Positions 1-7,857 of a DNA stretch of 64,000 nucleotides are shown here, one piece after another (position 1 is the first letter of the stretch; the number at the start of each line of letters is the position of its first letter). The stretch comes from Yinghuangia soli (GTDB taxonomy: Bacteria > Actinomycetota > Actinomycetes > Streptomycetales > Streptomycetaceae). The position numbers and the translations under genes are program-made. Below the pieces are notes generated by a model that was not told the DNA's origin, did no database searches, and was given only the letters and a program-made list of their open reading frames with translations. Location of the stretch: the NCBI RefSeq assembly GCF_021502675.1, contig NZ_JAKFHA010000045.1, positions 1 to 64,000 of the forward strand, in the 5' to 3' direction.

Positions 1-1
1 C

Positions 2-85
2 GCCGCACAACGCCGCGAACGCGCCCGCGTCCGCAGCGAAAAGGGCGTCCGCTACGGCGGACGCCCCCTCACCCAAGCCGCCTAA
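2..85 (+). CDS. C-terminal end of an unrecognised CDS (partial at left edge)
   Basis: An open frame enters from the left edge and reads 27 codons to a TAA at 83-85. The tail is rich in Arg and ends GGRPLTQAA. The frame has the strong third-position G/C preference of a coding region and no competing frame is open. The start and most of the protein lie outside the window, so no family can be assigned. The Arg-rich end would fit a DNA-binding or replication-type protein, but that is a guess. Confidence 0.4.
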   Translation, partial: AAQRRERARVRSEKGVRYGGRPLTQAA

Positions 86-244
86 CCAACCGGCAACCCG
101 GCGAACCTTTCCGGTCACAGCACTAGGGCTCGGCCTAGGGCTCGTCCTAGAGCCCGGCCCGGCCTGACGGGCCGCCCGCAGGCAGCGGCAGGCAAGCGGC
201 AGATGGCGGACTCGGTGCTGACGGCATCGAGTCCGCCGCTCCGC

Positions 245-1489
245 TCAGCGAATGTCGGGAGTGCCCAAGTAGACCGTCACGAGGGTCTCGGTGCTCGTCG
301 AGGTCCCCGCCGACGGGTCGGTGCGGATGACCTTCTTGTACTGGTTCGAGTCGGACGTCCGCTGCGTGGTGAAGGACGCGTCCAGGCCCGCATTCGCCAG
401 GGTGTTGCGGGCGCGCTCCTCGTCCATGCCGGTCACGTCCGGCACCTGCACCTTGCCGTCCTGCACCCGGATCGTCACGGTCGAGCCCACCGGGCGGACC
501 TCGCCGGCCCGGACGCTTGCGGAAGTGACCGTCCCCTTGGGGCTGTTGCTGTTGGGGACGATCTCGACCCGGACCACGAACTGCCGGTCCTCGAGCTTCT
601 GCTCCGCCTCGGCCTGCTGGAGGCCGATGACGTCCGGCATGACCGTCTCGGGAGTGGGGGCCTTGGTCGTCTTCGTGCCGCCGCCGCTGCTGGTCCCGTT
701 GCCGCTGTTGCCGCTCTTGCCGGTCGACGTCTTCGTCGCGACGATCTCCGCACCGGCGTCGCCGCCGCCCGTGCCCGCCTGGGGAGCGGCGCTCGCAGGC
801 GTGGTGGCCGGGCCGGCCGCGTTGTCCGCGTTGCCGCCGCCCGTGTTGATGGTCAGGTTGATCGCCAGCGCACCGCCCGCGACCACGGGGACCACCGCGG
901 CGGCGACCTTCCCCAGGAACTTCATGCTCCGCCACGAACGCGACGACCCAGGGCCTGAGTTGTTCCCGTCGTGCCGGAACCGCGCGGGCACGTCGACGGC
1001 GAACGCCGCACACGCCGCGCCCTGGTTCGCGGACGTCGACACCACGCGCAGCGCGACCCCGAACCGGTCGCTGCGCCCGTTGTTCACTTGCCCGGCCGCG
1101 TCCGCGCCGGGGATCCCGAAGCGGGACGCGACGTCGATGCCGAGCCCCGCGGCGTCGCGGGGGAGCGTGTAGCGGATCTCCACGATGCGGGTCTGGTCCG
1201 GGGCGAGCGGGGCGTTGAGGATCGACGCGTCGAAGTCCAGGCGCCCTTCGACGCGTTCCACCGGCTCGACGCGGAACGTGTCCGGACGCGAGCCGCCGTT
1301 GCGCACGATCAGGCGTACCGTCGCCGGCCGCCCGGGTTCCCCGCGCTGCCGCGCCGGCTCGCACCAGGCCTGTACGCCGGTGTCGTTGGCCATCCGCAGG
1401 TCGGTCCCGCAGCGGTCGCCCGGGCAATAGGTGCCCAGGCGTTCCTGCCCGTCGGTGCGGGTGCCGCACAGGCGGCAGAACAGTCTCAC
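245..1489 (-). CDS. Zinc-ribbon / single TM / two-PASTA-domain membrane protein
   Basis: 414 residues. A double CxxC-type zinc ribbon lies at residues 5-29 (FCRLCG, then YCPGDRCGTDL). A beta-rich region follows (about 40-150), then a single membrane helix near 190-210, a Gly/Ser/Thr-rich linker, and two C-terminal PASTA repeats (about 280-345 and 348-412; VMPDVIGL and VQVPDVTGM). PASTA repeats are known to bind peptidoglycan or muropeptides. Here they should lie outside the membrane, with the zinc ribbon in the cytoplasm. No kinase domain is present, unlike PknB. The start is a GTG at 1489 behind a GGGGGGAT run. It lies downstream of the deamidase-like gene on the same strand, but a hairpin separates them. 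A paralogue with the same architecture is at 34756-35919. Substrate and partners are unknown. Confidence 0.75.
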   Translation of the reverse strand: MRLFCRLCGTRTDGQERLGTYCPGDRCGTDLRMANDTGVQAWCEPARQRGEPGRPATVRLIVRNGGSRPDTFRVEPVERVEGRLDFDASILNAPLAPDQTRIVEIRYTLPRDAAGLGIDVASRFGIPGADAAGQVNNGRSDRFGVALRVVSTSANQGAACAAFAVDVPARFRHDGNNSGPGSSRSWRSMKFLGKVAAAVVPVVAGGALAINLTINTGGGNADNAAGPATTPASAAPQAGTGGGDAGAEIVATKTSTGKSGNSGNGTSSGGGTKTTKAPTPETVMPDVIGLQQAEAEQKLEDRQFVVRVEIVPNSNSPKGTVTSASVRAGEVRPVGSTVTIRVQDGKVQVPDVTGMDEERARNTLANAGLDASFTTQRTSDSNQYKKVIRTDPSAGTSTSTETLVTVYLGTPDIR

Positions 1490-1586
1490 GATGGATCCCC
1501 CCTGGAACAGGCCCCCGCTGCCCGTCGGCCCCTTCCGGCGGGATGACTGGGAGACGCCCCCGGCTGCACCTGCGGTTCCCGTGCCC

Positions 1587-1620
1587 GCGGGGGATCGAGG
1601 GAACCCCCTCGATCCCCCGC
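1587..1620 (-). terminator. Hairpin terminator after the glutaminase-like gene
   Basis: A perfect 15-bp stem (1587-1601 paired with 1606-1620) closes a 4-nt loop, 20 bases past the stop of the gene at 1641-2642. It has no U tract, which is common in Streptomyces. It sits between two same-strand genes and may separate their transcription. Confidence 0.6.
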
Positions 1621-1640
1621 GTCACCCGTTCGGAGCAGTG

Positions 1641-2642
1641 CTATTGCTTGCGGCAGGCCTTGATCTTCTCGTCGTCATCGTCGATGAAGACGATCGCGTC
1701 CGGATCGAAGGCGGTGACCCCGAAGATCGGCGCGCCGAGCACCTCCCACGGCTGCGTGCACGTGAAGACGTGGTTGGCGTTCAGGTTCCCGCCGACCATG
1801 GTGTGCCAGTCCGCGAGGAGGATCGGCTTGTCGGGCGAGAGGAGCAGGTCGAAGACGTACACGCTGCCGTCGACGAGCTCCAGCGCGGGCGCGACGTGGT
1901 GCTTCCACTTGTACGTCCCGTGCAGGAGCCTGGGCGGATTCGCGACGATCCACGCCTTCTTCAACTGGAACTGCGCGCACGGCGGGTAGGCCTGGTGGAT
2001 GAACAGGCAGATCGCCTGCGCCAGGTACTCGCACCCGTCCTGCTGCTTGCGTACGGGCACCTTGCAGTTCAGCTGCACCGCATTCCATACCGTGTCGAGG
2101 TGCGCAAGGTCCAGGACCGGCGGCGCGGGCTGCTGCTGAAGTGCGGTGAGCGTCAACGTCACTTGCGCCACTGCCTCGTGCGTGACGAGGGGCGCGGTGT
2201 TGAGCCAGCCCAGGATGCAGTTCGTGTACGTCAGGCTGAAGATCTTCGCGGCCTGCCCGGACGAGATCAGCTCCAGCGCACTCTGTCGCAACCGGATGAG
2301 CCGTTCGTCGCCGCGCTCCGCGAAGTCGTCGTCCCGTTGCCCCCAGAGCGCCAGGATCTGCTGCTCGGTCAGTGCCCCGATCTGCACGGGCGTGAGCGCC
2401 GCCGGCAAACCGTAGCCGCCGTCGTCGTCCCCTTCCGAGCCGGAGCCGGACCCGGAGCCGGACCCGGAGCCGGACCCGGACAGCGATCCCTGGCCGTCCC
2501 CGTCGCCATCTTCGTTGCCGTTCCCGGACTCCTCGTCCGACTCCCGCTCCTGATCCTGGTTCTGTGCGGGCGGCGGTACGTAAGGTGTCGCCTTGGGCTT
2601 CTTCCCAGGCGGCCCGCCGGTCCCTTGCTGGTTGCGCTTCAC
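1641..2642 (-). CDS. Putative protein-glutaminase/deamidase-fold protein with acidic Gly-Ser linker
   Basis: 333 residues. Residues 1-75 are disordered: a Lys/Pro start, an acidic stretch, then a (GS)n run encoded by near-identical 12-bp DNA repeats around 2440-2485. The C-terminal half resembles the papain-like protein-glutaminase (glutamine deamidase) fold. A candidate Cys is in DGCEYLAQAI (C204), a His in WKHHVAPAL (H248/H249) and an Asp in VYVFDLLLSP (D265), in the order and spacing of the Cys-His-Asp triad, followed by a Trp-His pair (ADWHTMV). Known relatives deamidate protein glutamines and include effector toxins. There is no signal peptide or membrane segment, so it is cytoplasmic or leaves by a specialised route. 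The assignment rests on motif recognition only, and the target is unknown. Confidence 0.5.
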   Translation of the reverse strand: MKRNQQGTGGPPGKKPKATPYVPPPAQNQDQERESDEESGNGNEDGDGDGQGSLSGSGSGSGSGSGSGSEGDDDGGYGLPAALTPVQIGALTEQQILALWGQRDDDFAERGDERLIRLRQSALELISSGQAAKIFSLTYTNCILGWLNTAPLVTHEAVAQVTLTLTALQQQPAPPVLDLAHLDTVWNAVQLNCKVPVRKQQDGCEYLAQAICLFIHQAYPPCAQFQLKKAWIVANPPRLLHGTYKWKHHVAPALELVDGSVYVFDLLLSPDKPILLADWHTMVGGNLNANHVFTCTQPWEVLGAPIFGVTAFDPDAIVFIDDDDEKIKACRKQ

Positions 2643-2748
2643 GGCAAGTCCCCCTCACGCCCGGGAGGGCCCCACGCACCTCCCGGCGACGAGCGTAGGC
2701 GCCTCGAATGGGACAGCAACAGCCCTACGCAGCAGGCCACATCGGCGA

Positions 2749-2934
2749 TCAGCAGACCTTGAGCTCCATAGCCAAAGCGCGCCAGGCAGCAGCAGTCAGT
2801 TGCAGATGTCCCCGACCGGGATCCTTGCTGTCCCGCACCCCCGCGCCATTCCCCAGCCCCGCCACCTCGACACACTCATTGGCCGCCCCACCCGAATACG
2901 AGGACTTGCGCCACACGGCCTTCTCGATGCTCAC
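2749..2934 (-). CDS. DUF397 domain protein (AbaA-OrfD/BldB-type partner)
   Basis: 61 residues, the usual length for the family. It opens with the diagnostic WRKSSYSGG motif, followed by NECVEVAGL and VRDSKDP, and ends in the W..L....K typical of DUF397. Its ATG overlaps the stop of the upstream HTH gene (ATGA at 2931-2934), so the two are translationally coupled. In Streptomyces, DUF397 proteins are paired with WhiJ-type HTH proteins and often with a GHKL ATPase. They are thought to modulate the HTH partner in development or antibiotic control. All three parts are present here. Confidence 0.9.
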   Translation of the reverse strand: MSIEKAVWRKSSYSGGAANECVEVAGLGNGAGVRDSKDPGRGHLQLTAAAWRALAMELKVC

Positions 2935-3785
2935 AGTTCTTCCATCCTCTTGGTGATCATGTGCCTGGACTCATCCGGATCCAGCGACTGGGTGGCCAGG
3001 TGGTCCAGCAGCCTCCTGAACCGGCGGACGTCGAGTTCCGCGTCACGGAGCAGCATGCTGCCCTCGTGCTCGGTGAACGCCACGCTGGGTTCCTGGTCTC
3101 CTCCGGGCTCGGCGTCGAAGTCGAAGACCGAGATGCCGCTCGTCAGAATCGCCCGTTCGGCAGAGAAGGGAACGACGCGAAGCTCCACGTTGGCAAGCTC
3201 GGACATCTCGGCGAGCAGGCCGAGTTGCTCTTTCAGCACGTCGCGCCCACCAGTCGCGACGTGTAGTAAGGCCTGTCCGATGATGGCGCGAAGCGGAACG
3301 CCGTCTTCGGTGATGACCCGTTGGCGCTTCATGCGCACCTCGACCAGCCGGGCGGCCTGGTCGGGATCGGGGATGTGGGGTTGCGACTCGTAGACCGCGG
3401 TGGCGTAGCTGCGTGACTGCAACAAGCCCGGCAGCACACCCGTGTTCGCCATATGGATCTGTGCGGCCATCGCTTCGAGCTCGATGTACTCCATGAGCGC
3501 CGCGGTCAGCAGGTCGGTGTACGCCGCGAACCACGGCGTCGAGCCTGCCGCGTCCATCAGTTCATGAAGTCGCGCGAGGTCGTTCGCGTCCGCGCCGTAC
3601 AGCTTGCCGAGCTTGCGCAGGTCGGCGGCGCTCAATCGGACCTTGGCCGACTCGATGCGGATGAGCTTCGTGCGTCCCCAGCCGAGTTCGCCCACGACGT
3701 TGTCCACCGTGAGATCCGCATCGGTCCGCAGTCTCCTCAGACCCGCTCCGAGCCGCTTCCTGGCCTGCGTCGGCAACGTCGGCAT
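2931..3785 (-). CDS. WhiJ-like helix-turn-helix regulator (XRE HTH + DUF5753)
   Basis: 284 residues from the ATG at 3785. That start is preferred to upstream in-frame starts because it has a GAGGGGG element nine bases upstream and matches the family's usual opening (short tail, then RKRLGAGLRRLRTDADLT). An N-terminal XRE-type HTH (about 10-65) is followed by the DUF5753 ligand-type domain (about 85-270), including the FTEHEGSMLLRD stretch. It should bind DNA as the regulatory half of an HTH/DUF397 pair. The next gene overlaps it by four bases. The divergent ATPase gene starts at 4024, so the roughly 240-bp gap probably holds promoters for both and is a likely self-operator. Confidence 0.88.
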   Translation of the reverse strand: MPTLPTQARKRLGAGLRRLRTDADLTVDNVVGELGWGRTKLIRIESAKVRLSAADLRKLGKLYGADANDLARLHELMDAAGSTPWFAAYTDLLTAALMEYIELEAMAAQIHMANTGVLPGLLQSRSYATAVYESQPHIPDPDQAARLVEVRMKRQRVITEDGVPLRAIIGQALLHVATGGRDVLKEQLGLLAEMSELANVELRVVPFSAERAILTSGISVFDFDAEPGGDQEPSVAFTEHEGSMLLRDAELDVRRFRRLLDHLATQSLDPDESRHMITKRMEEL

Positions 3786-4023
3786 TGACCTCGGCCCCCT
3801 CAAGTTCAGGTACGTCGACATCCTCTCCCAAGACTGGTCACCGGGTGACCATGATGTGCCAACTGGACTCAGGGCCAGCCACATTGCTGGAACTGCAACT
3901 AGCACCAGTGCTCGTAGGCTATTTTGAGCCCATCGAAGGCTTTACTCACTGTGTTCGTTCGAGTGCGTGAAGCGATCAAGGCCGCGATGCGCGTCACGTA
4001 TCGCGCTGTCCGAGGGGGTGCCT

Positions 4024-4437
4024 GTGCACACCATCGACCCGGACCAACTCCTCTGCGTACAGCTGGAGTCCGCTCCCGTTGCCGCCCGGCTCGCCCGCGT
4101 CCACGTCCGCGAGATCTGCGCCGGCCTCGTCGCCGACATCGACGACATCCTGCTCGTCGTCTCCGAACTCGTCACGAACGCCGTGAAGCACGGCGACGGC
4201 GCCCCCGTCACCTTGCGCGTCACGCGCTACGACGCCCACCTCTGGGTGGCCGTCGAAAACACCTGCACCGAACAGGCCGACCTGGCCCGGCCCTGGGAAC
4301 CGCACAGCGAAAACCCCACGGGACGCGGCCTGTTCCTCATCGCCAAGTGCAGTGAGGGGCTTCGCTTGCACACCGAACCCCACCGCACGATCGTCGAGGC
4401 GAAGTTCCCTGTCCTCGCCCCACCGAGCGCACGGTGA
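4024..4437 (+). CDS. GHKL-type ATPase, anti-sigma-factor-like (RsbW/AbaA-OrfA family)
   Basis: 137 residues from a GTG at 4024 behind GAGGGGG (4012-4018). An in-frame ATG at 3967 would add 19 residues with poor family fit. The HATPase_c N box reads LVVSELVTNAVKHG with the Mg-binding Asn, the middle reads WVAVENTC, and the G box reads NPTGRGLFLIAK. This is the single-domain serine-kinase/anti-sigma-like class abundant in Streptomyces. With the divergent HTH and DUF397 genes it makes a WhiJ/AbaA-like regulatory triad. Partner and target are not visible. It is convergent with the gene ending at 4451, with only 13 bases between the stops. Confidence 0.85.
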   Translation: MHTIDPDQLLCVQLESAPVAARLARVHVREICAGLVADIDDILLVVSELVTNAVKHGDGAPVTLRVTRYDAHLWVAVENTCTEQADLARPWEPHSENPTGRGLFLIAKCSEGLRLHTEPHRTIVEAKFPVLAPPSAR

Positions 4438-4450
4438 GCCGGCAGTGCCA

Positions 4451-5323
4451 TCAGCCGAGCAGCCGCTCCGCGCGGGCGATCTTGTCCTTGTCGCCGGACT
4501 CGCGTGCCATACGCAGGAGTTCAGCCCTCAGTGCGGCCGGCAACGCGGCGATGTCCTCGTCCTGTGCAGGACGCGACTTCCACCCGACGAGATGCCGTAC
4601 GGCCCCGGCGAAATGCGATGCGTCGGCGTCCGGAGCCTGGAGTGCGGCGATGATGTCCGCAATAGGGACATCCCTGAGCAGAATCGCGGGAATGCACTCG
4701 TGCATCGGGAAGCCGGAGCACCGTCCGCTGCCCGCCCCGTACCAGTGCAGGAGGGCCTGGGTTCGCTTCACCGGATCCTTGATCCAGGCCTTCAATCGCC
4801 TCGCGAACCTGACCAGGAGCTCCTGTGACGGAAGCCGGCCCGTCCGCGACAGCGCGAGCATCCGCTCGCGCTGATCCCACAGGAACTCCGGGGCGGCCGC
4901 GAGCCACTCGTCCTGCTGCGCACGCATGAGGGACCGTCTGCGCTGAGTCTCCTCACCCTCGTCCGTACGCAAAGGGGCGGGTACACCTTGGCGTTCGAGC
5001 CAGTGCAGCAGCAGGGCCCCGTCGATCAGATCTGCGTGGCCTTGCCAGTGGTCCCACTGCAGAGACTGTCCGTGGTGCAGGAAGACCGAGGCGATGTTGT
5101 TGCCCAGCGCGTCCGAGAAGTCGAACCGTACGTCGCCAAGGCACGCGCACACCACGTCCGAAACCGACACCACCGCCATCGCCGCCCGCAGCGGCCCCAG
5201 CTCCGCAGGATCCGAGAAGTCCAGCGAGTACCCGTCGCCGTGCGGCAGGGCCTCGGATACATGAACCCGCCGCGCATCCCGCAACACAACGTCCAGCGCC
5301 GCCACATCTCGTTCTGTACGCAC
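4451..5323 (-). CDS. Unrecognised Streptomyces-type protein; possible 5' frame break
   Basis: About 290 residues from a GTG at 5323 (VRTERDVAALD). The middle contains a stretch common in uncharacterised actinobacterial proteins (FLHHGQSLQWDHWQ then HADLIDGALLLHWLE). The rest is charged and Leu-rich with no known catalytic motif, and there are no membrane segments. No strong ribosome binding site precedes 5323. Immediately upstream, a different minus-strand frame (5324 to about 5484) has good coding character, including VAAQASEPLAALVAYTVAQ. The true gene may therefore begin near 5484 and carry a one-base indel near 5320. Function unknown. Confidence 0.5.
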   Translation of the reverse strand: MRTERDVAALDVVLRDARRVHVSEALPHGDGYSLDFSDPAELGPLRAAMAVVSVSDVVCACLGDVRFDFSDALGNNIASVFLHHGQSLQWDHWQGHADLIDGALLLHWLERQGVPAPLRTDEGEETQRRRSLMRAQQDEWLAAAPEFLWDQRERMLALSRTGRLPSQELLVRFARRLKAWIKDPVKRTQALLHWYGAGSGRCSGFPMHECIPAILLRDVPIADIIAALQAPDADASHFAGAVRHLVGWKSRPAQDEDIAALPAALRAELLRMARESGDKDKIARAERLLG

Positions 5324-5584
5324 GGCGCCGATCCAACCGTTTCGCCGCGCCGGGAGCAATGGGTCAGCGCGGCAAGATCGTCCACGCACTCGATGCCGGA
5401 CGGCCCCTGGGCGACGGTGTACGCAACGAGTGCTGCGAGTGGTTCGCTTGCTTGGGCGGCGACCTCGACGAGGTCGCCGCCCAAGGCTCGGCTGGTGATG
5501 CCTCGGGTTGATGAGGCCGGATGAATCTGGCTGCGGGCTCAATTTCGTGAAGGGTGCTGGGCCTCGCAGGTCGGATGGTCGAAC

Positions 5585-6054
5585 ATGCTGTCGGCGGTAG
5601 CGCCTACGATCCAGCGCTTGAGTGACACGATCGTGTACATCCGCGCTTTGGATCTGTCCGCCGACGAGGCACGGGTGCGCCGGCCACAGATCGAGCAGTG
5701 GCTGACTGACGAGGGGTGCTCACCCCCAACCCAAGACACGTACGACGCCGCGACCCCGGAGAATTCGTTACGGGTCCCAGCGCTGGGGGTCGGGCGGCGG
5801 ACGAATGGCTGAGTGGTGACTACGAGGCGGACATCCTGTGCAGGCGTGACGCCTATAGCGCGATGGAGCTGCTCGAGTCGTCCCGATGCCCTGGTTGCAG
5901 CAGCCTCACTGGACCTGGAGTACTACTGGGAACTGCTGCGCTCCTGGCAGCGGGCGGGCGAGCCCACCGTGGCATGTGGCCATTGCGGCGGCTGCCGATC
6001 ATCGGCGACTGGGAGTGGGAGCACGGCGCCTACGTCGCCGAGTTGGCCGCTTGA
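5585..6054 (+). pseudogene. Decayed Streptomyces hypothetical gene, at least two frameshifts, 3' end lost
   Basis: Coding-like segments occur in successive frames. The first (5585 on) contains RLSDTIVYIRALDL and RRPQIEQWLTDEG. The next frame (about 5790-5890) reads DEWLSGDYEADILCRRDAYS. The original frame resumes with EYYWELLRSWQRAGEP and VACGHCGG, and the last piece reads PIIGDWEWEHGAYVAE before a stop at 6052-6054. Together they look like one protein with two CxxC pairs (RCPGCS, ACGHCG), interrupted by frame changes. The 3' end coincides with the start of an opposing transposase remnant, suggesting insertion removed the tail. Confidence 0.55.
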
Positions 6055-6372
6055 TGCGGGTGACTTGGCCTTCGACCGCGCCTGAACTCCACGACAGGGT
6101 GCAGTCGTTGACGACGGCGTCCCAGTCGTTCTGCAGGGTGGCGGCGAATCCCTGGATCGGCGGTGGTCCTTCGTCGCATGCCCGGGTCATCCAGCCGGGC
6201 AGGTCCTGGCCACGGCGTTCGCGAGCCTCGCGCAGCGTCGCGACGTACTGGGTGACCATGACGCGGCTGCCCCGATAACCGCGCTCGCGGATCTCACTGA
6301 ACAAGGCGGCGGCGTTGGTCGCGCCGGCACGGAAGCGGGCCTGCAGGTAAGGCTTGAAACCGGTTGATGTGC
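6050..6372 (-). pseudogene. ISL3-family transposase remnant
   Basis: A minus-strand frame carries hallmark ISL3 segments: FKPYLQARF, LFSEIRERGYRGS, DLPGWMTRAC, then the C-terminal LSWSSGAVEGQVTRIK that holds the family's end motif. There is no start codon; the frame stops near 6400. The zinc-finger N-terminus and most of the DDE core are missing, and after the IK the reading turns into Arg-rich nonsense instead of the usual KRQMFGRA tail. It is truncated at both ends and cannot be functional. It abuts the decayed gene at 5585-6054. No clean terminal inverted repeats were seen. Confidence 0.7.
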
Positions 6373-6449
6373 CCGTTCGGGCGGCGTTCTCGTGCAGAGG
6401 CGGGGATTTCGTCGAGGTCGGTGTTCACTCGAGCAAGGTGGACATCCAC

Positions 6450-6488
6450 CGCAGTCCTGCCGGAGCGCCCAGCTCCGGCAGGACTGCG
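6450..6488 (-). terminator. Hairpin terminator
   Basis: A perfect 16-bp stem (6450-6465 paired with 6473-6488) closes a 7-nt loop about 80 bases past the stop of the secreted-protein gene at 6566. It is GC-rich with no T tract, consistent with a Streptomyces terminator for that gene. Confidence 0.65.
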
Positions 6489-6565
6489 GGACGGTGCCAG
6501 GACAGGAGCCGGGTGGGCGGCACGCCGACGCGTCTCACCTGGTGGTCATGGTGCCGGGGCGTCCG

Positions 6566-7006
6566 TCAGTGGTCGTTGAGGTAGTCCGCGTACCAGGCAC
6601 GGCCGCCGTCGCCGACGTAGGCGAGGTTGATCCAGTCGCCTTCCCGCAGGTCGGTTGTGCTGCCGGCATTGCCGGCACGGTACGTCTTGCACGAACGGTA
6701 GCCCCTGTAATTCTGGATCGAGTACCGGAACCCCCTGGAGTCCGAGACACCGACGATGGCCGGCTGGCCGTTTGCGGCCGTATCGCATACGGAGACGACG
6801 TCCCCGTATTCCGTGACGTAGACCGTGACGCCGGGGGCTGTGTACTTGTGGTCCCACGACGTGGGGACCGGGTCGGTGGCGGCCGAGGCGGTCGGTGCGG
6901 CAACGGCGCTCAGCGCCGCCAGGGCCGCCGCCCCGAACAGGGCACCGACGACGCGACGAGCGCGGCGGGAGCGCTTGGTGGTGGGGGGTGTGTTGGTGCG
7001 AGGCAT
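6566..7006 (-). CDS. Small secreted protein of unknown function
   Basis: 146 residues with a clear Sec signal peptide: a basic start (KRSRRARR), a hydrophobic core (VVGALFGAAALAALSAVAA) and an Ala-x-Ala cleavage site near residue 42 (PTASAAT). The mature part, about 104 residues, has two Cys (likely one disulfide) and is rich in Tyr and Gly, with DWINLAYVGDGGRAWYADY near the end. A GAAGGA ribosome binding site lies six bases before the ATG. It should be exported to the wall or medium. No enzyme motif is seen. It resembles short extracellular or inhibitor-like proteins of Streptomyces only in general form. Confidence 0.75.
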   Translation of the reverse strand: MPRTNTPPTTKRSRRARRVVGALFGAAALAALSAVAAPTASAATDPVPTSWDHKYTAPGVTVYVTEYGDVVSVCDTAANGQPAIVGVSDSRGFRYSIQNYRGYRSCKTYRAGNAGSTTDLREGDWINLAYVGDGGRAWYADYLNDH

Positions 7007-7651
7007 TCGTGTCCTTCTCAGTGTGTCGGCCCATTAGGGCCGCGGTAGACCCGCAGCTTCTTCCGGAGCGCGCCCGGGGGCGTGTTCGCTTCCGGGGACG
7101 GGTACGCCCGGGAGTCTTCAGTCATGGGGGTGAAATCACTAACCAGGGAACGTATGGATCGCCGACGCAATTTGGATGATCGGCACGGCATTTCCGCAGC
7201 TCACGTGGGTTGTCAGGTGCGACATCGACGGGGCGGGAGTGCACCGCGCCACCGGGCGGCGCTCCAGAGTGGCGCACGGTGGCCCCTGCACGGGGCCTGG
7301 AGTGCGTTCGCGCCCCTCGGACCGTCGGAAGTGGTGCATCGGCGCCGTATCCCTGACCCGCGGACGGCACTAGAATCCTCTGCGCGATTCAGCCGGGCCG
7401 GCGTGGAAAGCTGCGCTCTGAGCTTGCCGTTTGACCGCCGAGGTTTGAGGGACGGCCGTGCAGGCGTTCCTCGGAGGTACGTCAGACCCGCCTACCAGAG
7501 TTCCGGCCCGTGATTGATCCGGTTGACCGCACCATTGCAGACGATGACTAGCTGGCACCTGGCCCGCGCATGGCCCGAAGACGCGGCTGCGTGTGGACGG
7601 TGGCGGCGTGACCATCTACCGCGAACGGACCCGTAGGTGGACGCGTCCTCA
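7007..7651. other. Intergenic region with no recognisable gene
   Basis: About 645 bases with no ORF on either strand that has both a plausible start and a recognisable or well-biased protein. Candidate frames overlap each other and show mixed codon use. A TAGAAT hexamer occurs near 7370 without a convincing -35 box. The segment may be decayed sequence bordering the conflict island. Confidence 0.4.
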
Positions 7652-7771
7652 CACCATCGAGTCGCGGCGCAGCGGCACTGCGACGAGTCGATCGGCAAGC
7701 GCGCTCCGAGCCGATCGGTAGGCGGCAGCTCGGTCAGCGGACTCGGATTCCAACGGGGGCAGTGCGGTCCG
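7652..7771 (-). pseudogene. 40-codon relic of a second STAND-ATPase gene
   Basis: The minus-strand frame encodes RTALPPLESESADRAAAYRS and continues SARSALADRLVAVPLRR before a stop. It matches residues about 372-407 of the nearby trypsin-STAND-TPR protein (RTVLPALEPGSDDRATAYRS and on; DNA 10698-10808) at roughly two positions in three. Flanking sequence on both sides does not continue the match. It is a short leftover of a paralogous gene or of a partial duplication in the same orientation, about 3 kb away. Confidence 0.6.
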
Positions 7772-7857
7772 CTGTGCACGGCCAGATCCAACCGCTTCGG
7801 CGTACCGCGGGGCAATGGGGTTGCCGCGCGGCCCGTCGTCAGGGGGATCAGGTGGGT

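Noticed and set aside
120-175. Repeated CCTAGGGCTCG-like units near the left edge
   Set aside because: Three imperfect copies with only a six-base stem; too weak to call a terminator or a repeat family.
2430-2490. 12-bp DNA repeats in the deamidase-like gene
   Set aside because: They encode the (GS)n linker in frame; a coding low-complexity run rather than a separate repeat element.
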